Shown one piece after another: positions 11,556 to 24,200 of a stretch of 64,000 bases of DNA. Below the pieces are notes generated by a model. That model did not search any database and was not told the origin of the DNA. It saw only the letters and a program-made list of their open reading frames with translations. The stretch comes from Luscinia megarhynchos. Taxonomy: Eukaryota > Chordata > Aves > Passeriformes > Turdidae. A program made the translations under genes and the position numbers. Where the stretch lies: positions 36,645,889 to 36,709,888 of the forward strand of contig CM067592.1 in the NCBI GenBank assembly GCA_034336665.1, read 5' to 3'. Every line of letters begins with the position of its first letter. Position 1 is the stretch's first letter.

Positions 11556-14500
11556 ACCCTTGAATTCTAACATGTTAAGGATTGCTGGTGAGAGTAGCTG
11601 ACTGCAAATATATTTAAAGCAATATATTAATTCAATGTACTAAAAAGCTCTAATCCCTAACAAAAGTGAGCTCAAGACAATCATTAACCTCTTATAGAAC
11701 ACTGTTCTTACTCCATAGTTGTCTCCATAGGGGCAGAGATGTTGAGCCTGTTAACTGATTCCAGAAGTTACAATAGAGTCTTTCCTAACTTCTCACTCTT
11801 CTGAATTGACTTTTGTACTATTTTCTTACGTTTAGATGGAGCTTGAATGGCTGTAGTTATGCAGCTTACGTACTGGTGGTTGTACATTGGGGGTGGGTAT
11901 CTCAGATTATATAATGTGTCAGCCTAAGGGGAGTCATGTCACCACAACTGCTCATTGAACAACAGGACATCTTCCTTTTTCTCCCTTGGTTTTACAGCTC
12001 CTGTGTAGCTTATCAGCCAGAAAGGACCACGAAGTTCTAGCCTCTGCAAGAGCCTGGCTACAACATACTCCACCCACCATTAGCATGTATGAGTGGGAAG
12101 TCAGGTGTGCTGGCCATATTCCATACAGGGAGTAGCAATCCTGTTTTCCTCTACAATTTCCATACCGTTATCTTTTTACCCCCAAGCATTTTCCCACACC
12201 AGGGAACAATGGAGGGCCACTAGTACATAGTCTCCCACCTACAAAACACAGGCACAGAATGTGAATATTTATTGACTGTTACACTGGCAAGCATTTTAAA
12301 ATAACAATGCGTACAGCTATTTAATAGGAAGCTTTGGCTCAGCAGGCAAAACCCATGTGTAGTTATCCAGTTTGGACAAATCCGTGAGCAAAGTGCACAG
12401 GACCTGGAACCAGTGACTGCTAAGATCCATCACAGACAATGCATTGTGTCTGCCCTCCTGCTGACCTTTCCTCCAGATTCACGCTGGTCTGGGCCAAGTG
12501 AGAGGATGGCCATGCAGTGGTGAGGGCCCAGCTGTCCTTCTTTATCCCTGCCTGGTGCAGAGGCAGCGTGGGAGGAGAATGTGAAAGCTGCTGGATGTTG
12601 GAGCTGCCATTCCCCAACTCCTGGTGACTGCAGGAACTTGACTTGCAAGAAACCCCAATAACCTTGGTACAGGGAGACTCATGACATTACTTTAAGTTGA
12701 ATGGTGGCTATGCTAGGTGAACAAGTACTCATTTTTCACTTCTACATTCCAGCATCCTTGAATATGCTATATAATACTTTAAATCCCTTTTTGTGAAGTC
12801 CAAGCACAGGACGTTTGGGACTCATCACCTCCCCTACTTCCCTGATTCTGGGGTTAGTAGTTCTAAAGAGCTTGGCAGTAACATGTGTTACATGTTTTAT
12901 ACATACATAATTATGCCACTGCTCTTTACTGAGGCACGGTACTACTACCTCAAATATAGAGAGAGCAGATGTATAAAGGAAGTTGCATTTTCTTTAGCTA
13001 CAAAAAGTGTGTCTTTTGGACCTTGAGCATGCATCTCAACTAAACTACTCCTGCTCAGGAGTACCATGCTACCATGTGGGCACACAGAGCTTTGCTCTCC
13101 AATGCTTCCAATCACCACTCCTCAGTCCCCTGTCTGCTGAATCATGGAAGACTGAGCATGGGCTAGAAAAACAGCCTTCTCTCAGAGAAGATAAATCAGT
13201 TTTAAAATCTAACTAGTTCAAGCGAGTAACAACAAATATTGATAAGTTACCAGTATGGAAGAAAAGCCAACAACTTTCCATGCTAGCTGATTAGAACGGA
13301 AGTTTTCTATTTCAAGCCTTGGAAACTTACTATAAGATAGTTTACCTTTAAGAAGGTAATTTTTACATGGCTTCTGTAGTTCTTACAAAAATGTGATGTT
13401 TATAAAAGAAATTGCTACGTAACAAATAAACTTAAGTAAAATTTTAACAGATAGGGAAACAGTTCTAAATATAGCTATGAAATAAACCTCACCAGAACAA
13501 TTACATTAGGGAAAATGGATATATGTGATCTAGAAATTAAATAGCTAAAACATTGACTTACCTGTTTAAGATAGTTAACTGCATTGCAAACCTCAAAAAC
13601 TTTCTCAGTTTCTCAGCACTGATACCCTACTAATCACAGCATATAACATATTCCAACTTTGGAAACTTAGACATCCAAAGCATGTGAAATTCCTGTGAAA
13701 TATGATGACAGCACTTTTTTTCCAATCAAAAAGGCAGCATAAATAAACAACTGCATGTCCCTCCATATGATTAAGAACGACAGAGTATGTATCCGATTCA
13801 GAAAAGGTTTATACACTTCATTCCCACCAGCAAAATTGGAAGTAACTCTGAACAGACAGCTAAATAAAGCACAAAGATAATAAGCTTGAAAATGTGTTTA
13901 GGAAAGAACACAAAAGAAATTATTTGTGAAATCAATACATCTAAAAGTTCACAGATAGCTGGTTTCAGATGAGTGAAAACCAAAGTAAGACTTAGGATGT
14001 TAGTTCCCTAAGAACCCTTTGACAATTCTAGCTTTCAACTTCTATAAAAATAGATGGATAGGGAAAAAAAACTGAATATGATTGTTCTAAATCCAGATAA
14101 TTATGTCAAGTTATCCTTAATTCTACATTTACGTCAGGAATATTGGAAACTACAACTTCAAAAAATACAGAAACTTAAGTCTGATTTTCACTTTTTTTTA
14201 AAATTTATTTCCGATTCATAAATTAACAGTGGTTTCAATTTCAACACATAACTAATTATTTTCTGAACAAGGTAAGATGGCACATTACCACCTCTGGAAG
14301 GACTTCAAGTAAAGCTCAAGTTCATACTACTAATGAATGTAAATTCTTGACTGGTACAAGGATCCTCTTCACATTCTATGAAAACGGACATGTATTTTTC
14401 CCCAGTTGCCAAATATAATATCTCTATTTCTTAAAGCATTTTTGTCTGTATCCCCAAAGCCTTGAAAAAGATTCTTAGCAGCAACAAAACAGGACTGACC

Positions 14501-14783
14501 TGTTACCTAGTCTTTCTTTCTTCTTGAACACAAGCACAGCAGCAAATGAACTCCCATAAAATCACAGAACAGAAAACAACCCCACAAAATCTCAGTGGCA
14601 CTGCTTGTCCAGAGATTGTTTTACATATGATGACTAGTGTCTATGTTTTTAGTTCTCTGGAGAAATTAAAAAAAATATAGCAGTCTACAAACATCTCAAA
14701 CACTTACACAAGGATTCAGTAAACATCAACATTAATAAATATCATTTGCTCCTTCAAAAAATTCATTTTTGAAGAAAATATAA

Positions 14784-14860
14784 TTTATTTGGCTAGCACA
14801 TAGTTTTAGTGCAGTTTAAAATGGTCAGGTGGAACAACAAAACCCTGAAAACAGTTTATT
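14784..14860 (-). terminator. Candidate TUT7 polyadenylation signals
   Basis: Two minus-strand AATAAA hexamers (14855-14860 and 14784-14789) in the TUT7 3' UTR. Another lies near 14205. Which is used cannot be settled from sequence alone. Confidence 0.35.
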
Positions 14861-15141
14861 TTTAGTACCTGCCCTTTTCTAAATGCATTACCTAGTAAAC
14901 AAATACAAAACATCATGGCTTTCTATTAAAATGCTCAAACAATCTATTAAAGAGCAGGGGTCTGTATGAAAATCCACAGTTGTTTGTACTAGCAATCTAA
15001 AAGAAAACACCCATATTTTCATTGAACTTAAGCTGAAGGTTGTCTATGCTGCTGTCCTGTGAATTCAGATGCTTCAGCCAAAGACATTTCTTTTAAGTGA
15101 ATTATGGATCGGTGTTGCAACTCATCAGTGCTTAGTATCCC

Positions 15142-15209
15142 TCATGATTCTTGCTGGGTCCTCTTCTGTGAGGCTTTTCCCTGAGTCATGTATTTATTGG
15201 AAAGGCTGC
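15142..15209 (-). other. TUT7: TUT7 last coding exon with stop
   Basis: After an ATTTAG acceptor this exon completes the Gly codon and reads SLSNKYMTQGKASQKRTQQES followed by TGA (15142-15144). It is nearly identical to the human C-terminus. The 3' UTR continues to lower coordinates, and minus-strand AATAAA signals occur at 14855-14860 and 14784-14789, about 285 and 355 nt after the stop. Confidence 0.95.
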
Positions 15210-18200
15210 CTAAATTGGGAGGAAGAAAGCATCATGCTTTAAAGGTGTTATTTGTTGTTTAAAAAAAAAAAAAGAAAGAAAAAGACATGAGAAAATTACT
15301 GTCAAGTCAAACTATAATGAAACAACATACGGATCAACTTTAAGATCATTACCTGCTGAAGGACAGTAAGAAATAATAAAAGCCAAAATTAAAAACCAGC
15401 ATTTTCTTGAACTAAACGCCTAATGACACTTTTTATTACAAAATTCCTATACTTAGATTTTAAAAAGGTTTCCACTGAAGACAAAAAAATCCAATGTATC
15501 TTCCCAACAAAGCTGGGAATTTGAGCTACTTAATTGCAGTCAAGTCTCTACAAACTTCAGAAAACTAATTAGGTCCCCCTCCAACTGCAGAAAGATTAAT
15601 GTATTATATACCCATGCTACTGAAAGGTTTGCAGAGCTCTACTAGAAATTCTAATTAAAACAAAAGCAACAGTTCTTAAAATCTTCATTGTACTTGCTAG
15701 TAAGTGTGTGAAGTTACTATAAGGAAGCTGCATTGTTAATCACACATTTAAAGCAAAACATCTCTGATTCAGAAAGAGTATATAAAGGCCCTTTATAATA
15801 CAATCTCACCTCTATTTCTAAATGCAATTTTAGCTTGATTGCATTTTGGCAGCTGAGACCAAGGGTGTGGTTTGACAATCCTGAATTAGTTTATCATGTA
15901 TAATTCTAGACAATTACTGCAAGAAACCCTCACAAGAAAGCATTCCATGTTTTTTCCCTGAAGAATCAGAGAACCTCATGTAAGCTGTAACAGGAGAGAT
16001 TGATACAACACCACACCCTGCTTCAAAATAGGTCTACCAGAGTCAGCAATATAAAGGCACAGAAATTTTATGCCCAAGTTTTACTTCCAAAACCAAACTC
16101 AAAATGTGTACACTTTTCCAGATAAGAAAATACGTGGCTTCAGCCTGTTGTTCAAGCTGCCATGGCGTTCAGCAAATTAACCAGACTTCCTAGAAGGACT
16201 GATGAAGAATCATACAATTACAGAACAATTTAGGTTAAAGGTTATTTTAGTCCAACCCTCCTGCTGTGGGCAGAGACATCTTTAATTAGATCAGGTTGCT
16301 CAGAGCCCCATTCAACCTGACCTTGAATATTTTCAGGGATGAGGCATCCACCACTTCTCTGGGCAACCTGTCCTGTGTTTCACCATCCTTGTTGTAAAAA
16401 ACTTCTTTCTTCTTCTAATGTAAGTTGATCCTCTTTCAGTTTTAAACCATTACCCCTTAGATCGCAACAGTCCCTGCTAAAAACTTTATTCCCATCATTC
16501 TCAATGACCCCTTTTTAGAACTGAAAGGTCGCAGTAGTCTTCCTCCAAGCATTCTTTTCTCTAGGCTGAACAATCCCAACCCTTTCAGACTCTGCATAGG
16601 AAGGTACTTTATCTCTCTAATCATCTTGGTGTCCCTCCTCTGGACTCCCTCCAACAGTTCCACATCCTTCCTGTGCTGGGACCCTAGAGCTGGATGCAGG
16701 GTTTCAGGTAAGGTCTCACCAGAGCAGAGCAGAGGGGCAGAATCCCCTCCCTGGCCCTGCTGTCTAGGCTTTTACACATTGAATTGAACGGAAGATATAC
16801 AAACCTGACTGGGGACTCAAAAATACTTTTCCTTTTTGTTTCTTTTTTTCTTCATGCATATGCACTCCCTATAAAAAACATACATACATCAATGAACCAA
16901 CAAAACAGAAGTACTTAATTTCACAACATAAAAGGTTTTCCTTGAAAGCTTAGGTAAAGCTTTTCTAGATTACTTTAAATGGACTTTAAAACATATAAAA
17001 AGTAAAAGATGAAACAAAAGTGACACTTGGTGTTTACCTGATTTAATCTACCAGCATGTTTGACAGCAGCGGATAAAGAAGGGGATCCACACAACACTTC
17101 CTGTTTTGAGCCATCTGAAAAAATAATAAGAACTTCCTAATTGGAAACTAGTTTCCAGTTATCATAAAGCAGAAAAAATACCAAAATATTTTCTATCTAG
17201 AATCAGAAAATGTAGAATGTAGGATATTGTTATTTTTCTCAATTTTATGACATGGAAAACTCACGTAGTGTTAAGCTAGGAAGCTACATTAAATTAAGCT
17301 TTGTATCCTCCTCCAGATTCAGCAGGAGACAGGGAACTTAGAATGAATGAAGATAAGGTGCTAAGTGAAGTGTCCATAGTCTCACAAAATGCAGCAATGC
17401 AAAGAGTGAAGTCTGAACTCTTTGATCTATTTATTTATAGTACTTTATTCAACTAGAGAGAGCACCTCAGGCACTAAGCAAGCAATAAGACAAAGCCCAA
17501 CTTACAGCAATTCTTTCAAATCAAAACATATTAATTCCCAAAAATACAGATATTAGATAAAATCACCTACTGTAGAACTTATTATTTTAGCCAAATATAC
17601 TGTACAGCCTAAGTATATGATGAATGCTAAATATGATTGACTAAGAAACAGCCAGACATATTCCCCTCCACCTTTGCAGATTCAGTATTCACGGCAAACA
17701 GAATGGCTTGAAGAGAAGTTTAGTGAGAAAAGGTCAAAGATGAATAAACTCAGAAGTTAAATTTAGACATGGCATACACCTTCAAAAGGTCAGAAGCTGA
17801 ATGAAGCATGGCTTCAATTTTTAATCAACTTTTCTGTCCATCCAGTACTTCTAGTGGTCCATCAAAGTAAGAATACTTCTAAATATATCCACAATTCTGA
17901 ATATACTTGACCCATTTTCCTCCCTCTTCCAGTATTTTAACACAGTCTTATGCCCTCTTCCACTAAATGCATCTATGCAGAGTTTCCTGATTTAAGGCAG
18001 ACAGGATATTTTTGCAAGTAGAGAAAAGCTGGTTTGAATAATACGTTTGTATAAAAGACTCCAATCTTTAAGAGGTCAAGCCATGAGAAATTTGTAAAAC
18101 AAATTTTTTCCAGCCTAAATTTAAATGCACTCAGGTCTACCTATAGGGAAATAGTGATACTTTGTTCCTTTGGAAGCTAATAACAGGGTCTTAAGTCTTA

Positions 18201-21200
18201 GTTTTACCTTAGAAAGATACTCCTTTATAACACAAATGATGAGCAATCCACCTGATTTCAAAGATGACTTAGATAATTACATACTTTTGCCTAGCAGTAC
18301 TTCATTCAGGTCTGTCAGTCAGAATCTATAAGATGAACTTCCGTATCCTTTCAACTGCTGAGTTGTCAGAAACATTATTTTATTTTATTCACAAAATTCA
18401 ATCTGAGCAAATCTGTACACTTTTCATATTGACTTCAGGATCTTGCAGAATCATTCTGGTTTAGGTAACATGAAGAGCTGTAATGCTAGCTTTTGTTGCA
18501 ATTATGATGAACTGGAAGAGAAGCTGTAATTTGAAATGTTGGCAAGCTCACTGGAAGCATTTTCAACATATTTGATACTCACACCCTTTTTATTACAGGA
18601 TACATCTCTAAAAGGAAGGTGAGGATGAAGGGAAAATGGTTAAATGTGACTACATTAAAAAAAACCACATTTACATGATACAAAAACCTTATCTATTAGT
18701 CAGTCATGTTAAAAATGCAAAAAATCCCTGTAAGAGCTATTTAAACTACTCAGCCAGATTAGTTTCATACCTGCAACTCCTTTATACTGTGGGCATTCCT
18801 TTTTAATATGACCTTCTCTTCCACAGATAAAACAACGTTTTTCTCTTATGTCTCTGTCTTCCAGGCGCTTCCATTTCTCTGCTGATTGCCTGGGAGTCTT
18901 CTCTCTTCCAGTTTCCGCTACTACCCTTGCTAGTTTCCTCTTCTGAGGCGTACATAGGTGTGACTTTCCCTCCTTGATTAAGTTCTCCTTTTCTGTTGGT
19001 TTATTTTGCATTTCTTTGTCATCTTTGCTTCTTTTCTCCTTAATTTCTCCAAACCTTTGTGCACCTTCATAATCACGATGCCGTCTTAGTCTGCAGGAGT
19101 AGAAAAGTGCAGCAGAATTCAGAGGCCTTGCATTCACATATAGAGTCAATAAAAAAAACCAAACAGACAACACGTGTCCTGTCCTTAGACAAAAGAATTC
19201 TTTGATGGGATAAATAGAGTTGCCATACTTTTTCTTCGACTCTCCCACCAAACAGCGCTCCACTGATGGTCCAGGTATTTAATAATTTAACTTTACAATT
19301 AGATGATAATACAGTCCAAATTCTAGTAATTGTAACTTAAAAAATATAAGAACAACTGAAAATCTGGATGCTCAAGTTGCAAACAATGGAAGAGAAGAAA
19401 CACCAAGCAAAATGCTAACAAATTAAAAAAAAATAGGGGTATAGTTCTGGGGCTTTTTCTATTTGTACAATTCAACCAGAACTCAGTTCTTTCCTTCTGA
19501 AACTGTGCATATTCACTCAAAGTCTCTTCTGTTGAGAGAAGCTTCTAACATTCTATGCAGCTTAACAGGTCTAGTAGTGAAGAAACACTACCACTGTCAG
19601 ACTTGTTTCATCTATCAACTTTCTACATGACTAGAGATGGCGACAGGAGTGAAACCTCCAAATCTGAAGCTGATACCAGGCTCCTCTGGCAAGCTGGATG
19701 CATTGCTAATAGCTAGAAACTTGGAAAATACTTCACAAAGCTGAATGAAGGGCAAAAGAATGAGCATCAAGGTGAGCTTCTTTTTTTTTTTGATAAAAAG
19801 GAAGATCTGGGCAACTATAGGCTGGTCAGTCTCACCTCTGCCTGTTAAGATCATGGAGCAGATCCTCCTGAAAACTATGCTAAGGCACATGGAAAACAGA
19901 GAGGCAACTGGTGACAGCCAACATACCTTCACTAAGTGCAAATCATGCCTGAAAAATCTGGTAGATTCTATAGAAATGGGTTATAGAAATGGTGGGTAAG
20001 GAAAGAGTGACTGACATCATGTACCTGGACTTCTGCAAAGCATTTGACACTGTCTTACATAACATCCTTGTCTCTAAAATGGAAAGACATGGATTTGACA
20101 GGTGGAGCACCCAGTGGATAAGGAATTTGCTGGATAGTTGCACTTCAAGCATTTTGGTGAATGTCTTGATGTCTGTGTGAACACCAGTGATGAGTGCAGT
20201 TCCTCAGGGGGTCTGTATTGGGACCAATATTATTTAACATCTTTGTAAGGGACATAGGGAAATGGATTAAGTGCACACTTAGCAAGCTATTGGATGACTA
20301 AGATCAGCTTTAAACAGATAGAGGAAAGTACTGTTTTACATATAATTCAGAACACTTATGGAACTGGTTGCCATAGAAAACTGCTAAGGAAACCAGGAGA
20401 GTCAGGTTCAGGAAAAAACAAAACCCCAAAATGACAAGGACAAAATCATAAACAAGTCCAGTCCACAAATGAGCATTACCAGAGCAGAGCAGGTACATGT
20501 TCCATCATGCTCAGCAACTGCAGATGCTGAGGGAATGCATGAGAAGAGACTACAGAAGACAACTAGTTTGTCCTTCAAAGACAGCACTCTCTTTTGCAAT
20601 AAATGGCTGAACAGAGGATTCAAATGTAACAGTAGTTTTACCCCACAGGGGACTTCAGTTCTTAGATGCAGAGTCCTTTTTACCTTTCCTCTAATGTTGT
20701 ATAGAACATAGCTGAGTATATGCAATGAACTGGTGTTTCAATTCAGAATGCAAGATTAAAAAAATCCATAGACGTAAGACAGCAGTGTGAACATTGAGGA
20801 GAGTTCCATACTACCTTCAGTATTCTTTAATTTTAAACTACCATCAGCTACTGTGCTTGCAATTGCTTAAGATGAGAAAATTTCTAAATTAACAAAATTA
20901 ACAATGTAGGTTCACAAATCTCTACTGTGCAGTGGAACTGCCACTTCATCCAACATGATGTTAGCAGCTTTTTTTTACTTAGTTACAGGAAAGTGCAAAT
21001 TATTTTTAATGACTGCTTTTAACATAAATAGATTCTAAACAATGGTTAGATTTTTCCATCCATCTTACAAGTAAGGTTTTCAAGATTTCACTGCTTTTTT
21101 AGACATAAAGTCTTTAAAGAGCTTTGTCTCAACTAAAATTAAAATTAAAGGATGAGCTTTAAATTTAGACATTTCATAAGAGGAAGAGCAGCAAAGCCAT

Positions 21201-24200
21201 TTAGCCATTCATTTGTTGCCAGAAAGGAGTCACTAAATATTGGATATGGCTACTCAGGGACAGGAAGCATTCTCTTGGATGTAAAACATGACATTGTTCT
21301 CATACATGTGTGCTTATGAAAAATAATGCTGTGACATTCTTGCCTTGCTTTTGATAGGAATTGCATGATTCTGTGAACTTGACAAAATCTTGTCTTGCTA
21401 GGAGCAGCAAAATTCTGGTAGTAGAAGCTATTAAATAAATAAAAATGTAACATGAATCCATGAGCGCTTTTCACAGCACAGTTATTCAGCTCTGCTGAAT
21501 ATTTAGATTCCCTTTGCCTACTCCTTTCTTGTATAACCAAACGGAGAGTCAGCACTGACACTTTAACAGTTTTGCAGCAACACTATCCACCACTGCCAAG
21601 AACGGTGGATACATTTTAAGTTTAATTCTGCTTCACAAAATGATCTGCAGCAGGTACAAATTTGGCTTAGCATTACTATCTTAATCTTTCCCTAAATAAA
21701 CCTAAGGAAAAAAGTTACACACAGATGCCAATACTATACTCACTTTCGTCTCATGGGACAATCTTTCATGAAATGGCCAATTTTACCACAAGTTCTGCAG
21801 CATCTATCATTTGGTGCCAGTTCTCCTTCCGTTAGTACCTCAGGATCAAAAAAGTACTCCTGAAGAAAAAAATAATATATTTAAAATGAAAATCCAAACA
21901 CTTGGAAACCAAGACAGATACAAAAGTGTTAAAACAGCAGTAAAAGTTACAGAAAATAATAAGCTTGGGGTCTGTTACTGAATCCTGAAAGACCTAATCA
22001 ATTAACTGGCCACTGACCTCTTCTTTGACAGGCCACTCACTCACCACCAGGTCTGCACACTCTGTTACAAAAATATAGTTTTAAGAAATGCTAAACTGGT
22101 TTTTATTTGGATTAAAATACATAATCTGTACAATGAAACTCTGATTTGACTAGTATTCTGCATACAAAAATATTTTATGTGCAAATAACATTAAAACAGC
22201 AGTAACCCCCATGAAGATTTTGAGAGTAGTGTAGGAATTTAAGAGAAAGAGCTTACAGTGAGTGTAACCCAGTTATACACCAAAGAGCACACACATATTC
22301 CTCTTAGAAGGAACTTACCATTTTTGATGGGTATTCTTTAGGAAATATTTTTACAGGGGTACCAAATACCCTTCTGCCATTGATAAATGCCTTCATTATA
22401 AAATTTGTCACTGTGGAAGAAAAAACCCCAAACTGAAATCACCATTTAAATATCAAACTAGAATATAAAATAATATCCAAGACAAGATCTTCACTTTGTA
22501 ACTGAAATTGTTAACAGAAGACTTACTTTTTCTTGACAATCCAGCTCCAAGATTGTGATTCAAATCAAAGGGATCTGTAGAAAAAAACATGACAGGCATT
22601 CCTCAATGTGCAGACAAAAGAGTAGAAATTCTTTCCATGAAAATGAAATGGGCCAGAAAAGTTTACAGACTATGTCTAAAATAAGTCACTGCATTTTCTC
22701 TGTCAGAGATCACAGTAATACTAAACAGCGTAAGCACTTTAATTCTGTGTGTGATTAAGTAAATATGGGGTCAGCTAAACCTAGTATTTTTTGTGAACAC
22801 CTCAACTGCATTACAGCTAATTTCAGCCAAAGGATTTTGTTAAATCTATTTTTCTGCCATTTACTTCATAATAAAAAGTGTGACGTTTGCTTTGCAACTT
22901 CTTTTCAGTAGTCAAAAAAACTTTCAAGAATAATGTTTAGCTCTACCGAAAGTCAACAGCAATTTTGATGGATGAGCATATAATGATTTATAATCTAGTA
23001 ACAGAAAAACAAGTAAGCCCTGTGGAAAAGCAAAATTTTCAAAAATAGTAAAGAAGCTTTGTATATTCTTGTACTTCATATGCCTTTACCTTCAATTACA
23101 ATATATTTGGAGGTCCACTGCTTCTTGAAAGTTGTAAGCAGATTTTTTCTCCTGATGCAGATGACATGCTCTTTAAAATCAAATTCTTCTGTGTAGAATC
23201 GGAGAAGTCCCAGCCACAGCTGCCCAACAGATTCAGTGTTTTTCCCATAGTCTGGCCAAACAACTGACTAAAATGACAAAAGTATTGTTACATCCTGTAC
23301 TTACATTAAGCAGAATAATTTTCATGATTTCCATAGTATATTTTCATCATTTACTTTATACAGAAAAACGATGGAGTTCTTGAATACTTTCTCTTAATTT
23401 ACACTGATAATCCAATATTGGTTTAAACAGTATATTTTTAGATCTATGAACAACAAAAGTGTTAATAACTATTAACAATATTTATTAGCAATAAATAGAA
23501 CCTCTGGCACTAGGTTTTGCCTCTTAAGAGGCAAACAAGGAAGAAGATATTCATACAGGAGCTACTTCACTTCCATTCCTGTATTTTTTTCTGGGTAGAA
23601 TTAATTTTGTTCTTAGTAGGTGGTATGGTCTGTATTGTGTATTTAGCATAAGAATAATATTGATAACATTGATAACTCACTAATATTTTAGTTGCAGCTC
23701 AGTAATACCTACCCTAAGTCAAGGACTTTCCAGTTTCCCATGCTCCTCCAGCCAGGTGGTACACAAAAAGCCAGGGAGGGAGCACTACCAGGACAGCTGA
23801 CCCAAACTGGCCAAAGGGATATTCCATACCATGGAAAGTCATGCCAAGCAGGCAAAGTGGGGGGAACTAGCCCCCCAAGAGGTACTTACTGCTGCTGAAG
23901 GATGGGCTGGGCATCAGTCAGCAGCTGCTGAGAAGTTGTATTGGGCATCTCTTGTTTCTCTCAGGTTTTATTCCTCTCTCTTTTAATTACTACTATTACT
24001 ACTACTAGCGCTACTACTGTTATTATTATTATTATCATCATTGTAACAATTAAAAGTATGAGGATTAGTATTTTACTTTGTTTCAATTAATAAAGTATTT
24101 TTATTTCAACCCACAAATTTTTATTTTTTTTTTTCTTATTAGCCTTCGCACCTTGGAGGGGGCGAGAGGAATGAGTGAGTGGCTGTGTGGGGCTTAACTG

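Larger units (their letters stand above)
10990..15140. other. ISCA1-TUT7 intergenic DNA and TUT7 3' UTR
   Basis: Apart from the CR1 at 11070-11555, and up to about 500 bp of TUT7 3' UTR at the high end, I see no gene, RNA gene or tandem repeat. It is AT-rich single-copy DNA. Confidence 0.6.

Noticed and set aside
18709..19263. A 184-codon minus-strand frame as a separate zinc-knuckle gene
   Set aside because: It is TUT7 exon 26 read through into both flanking introns; the acceptor at 19091-19092 and the donor at 18769-18770 define the real exon.
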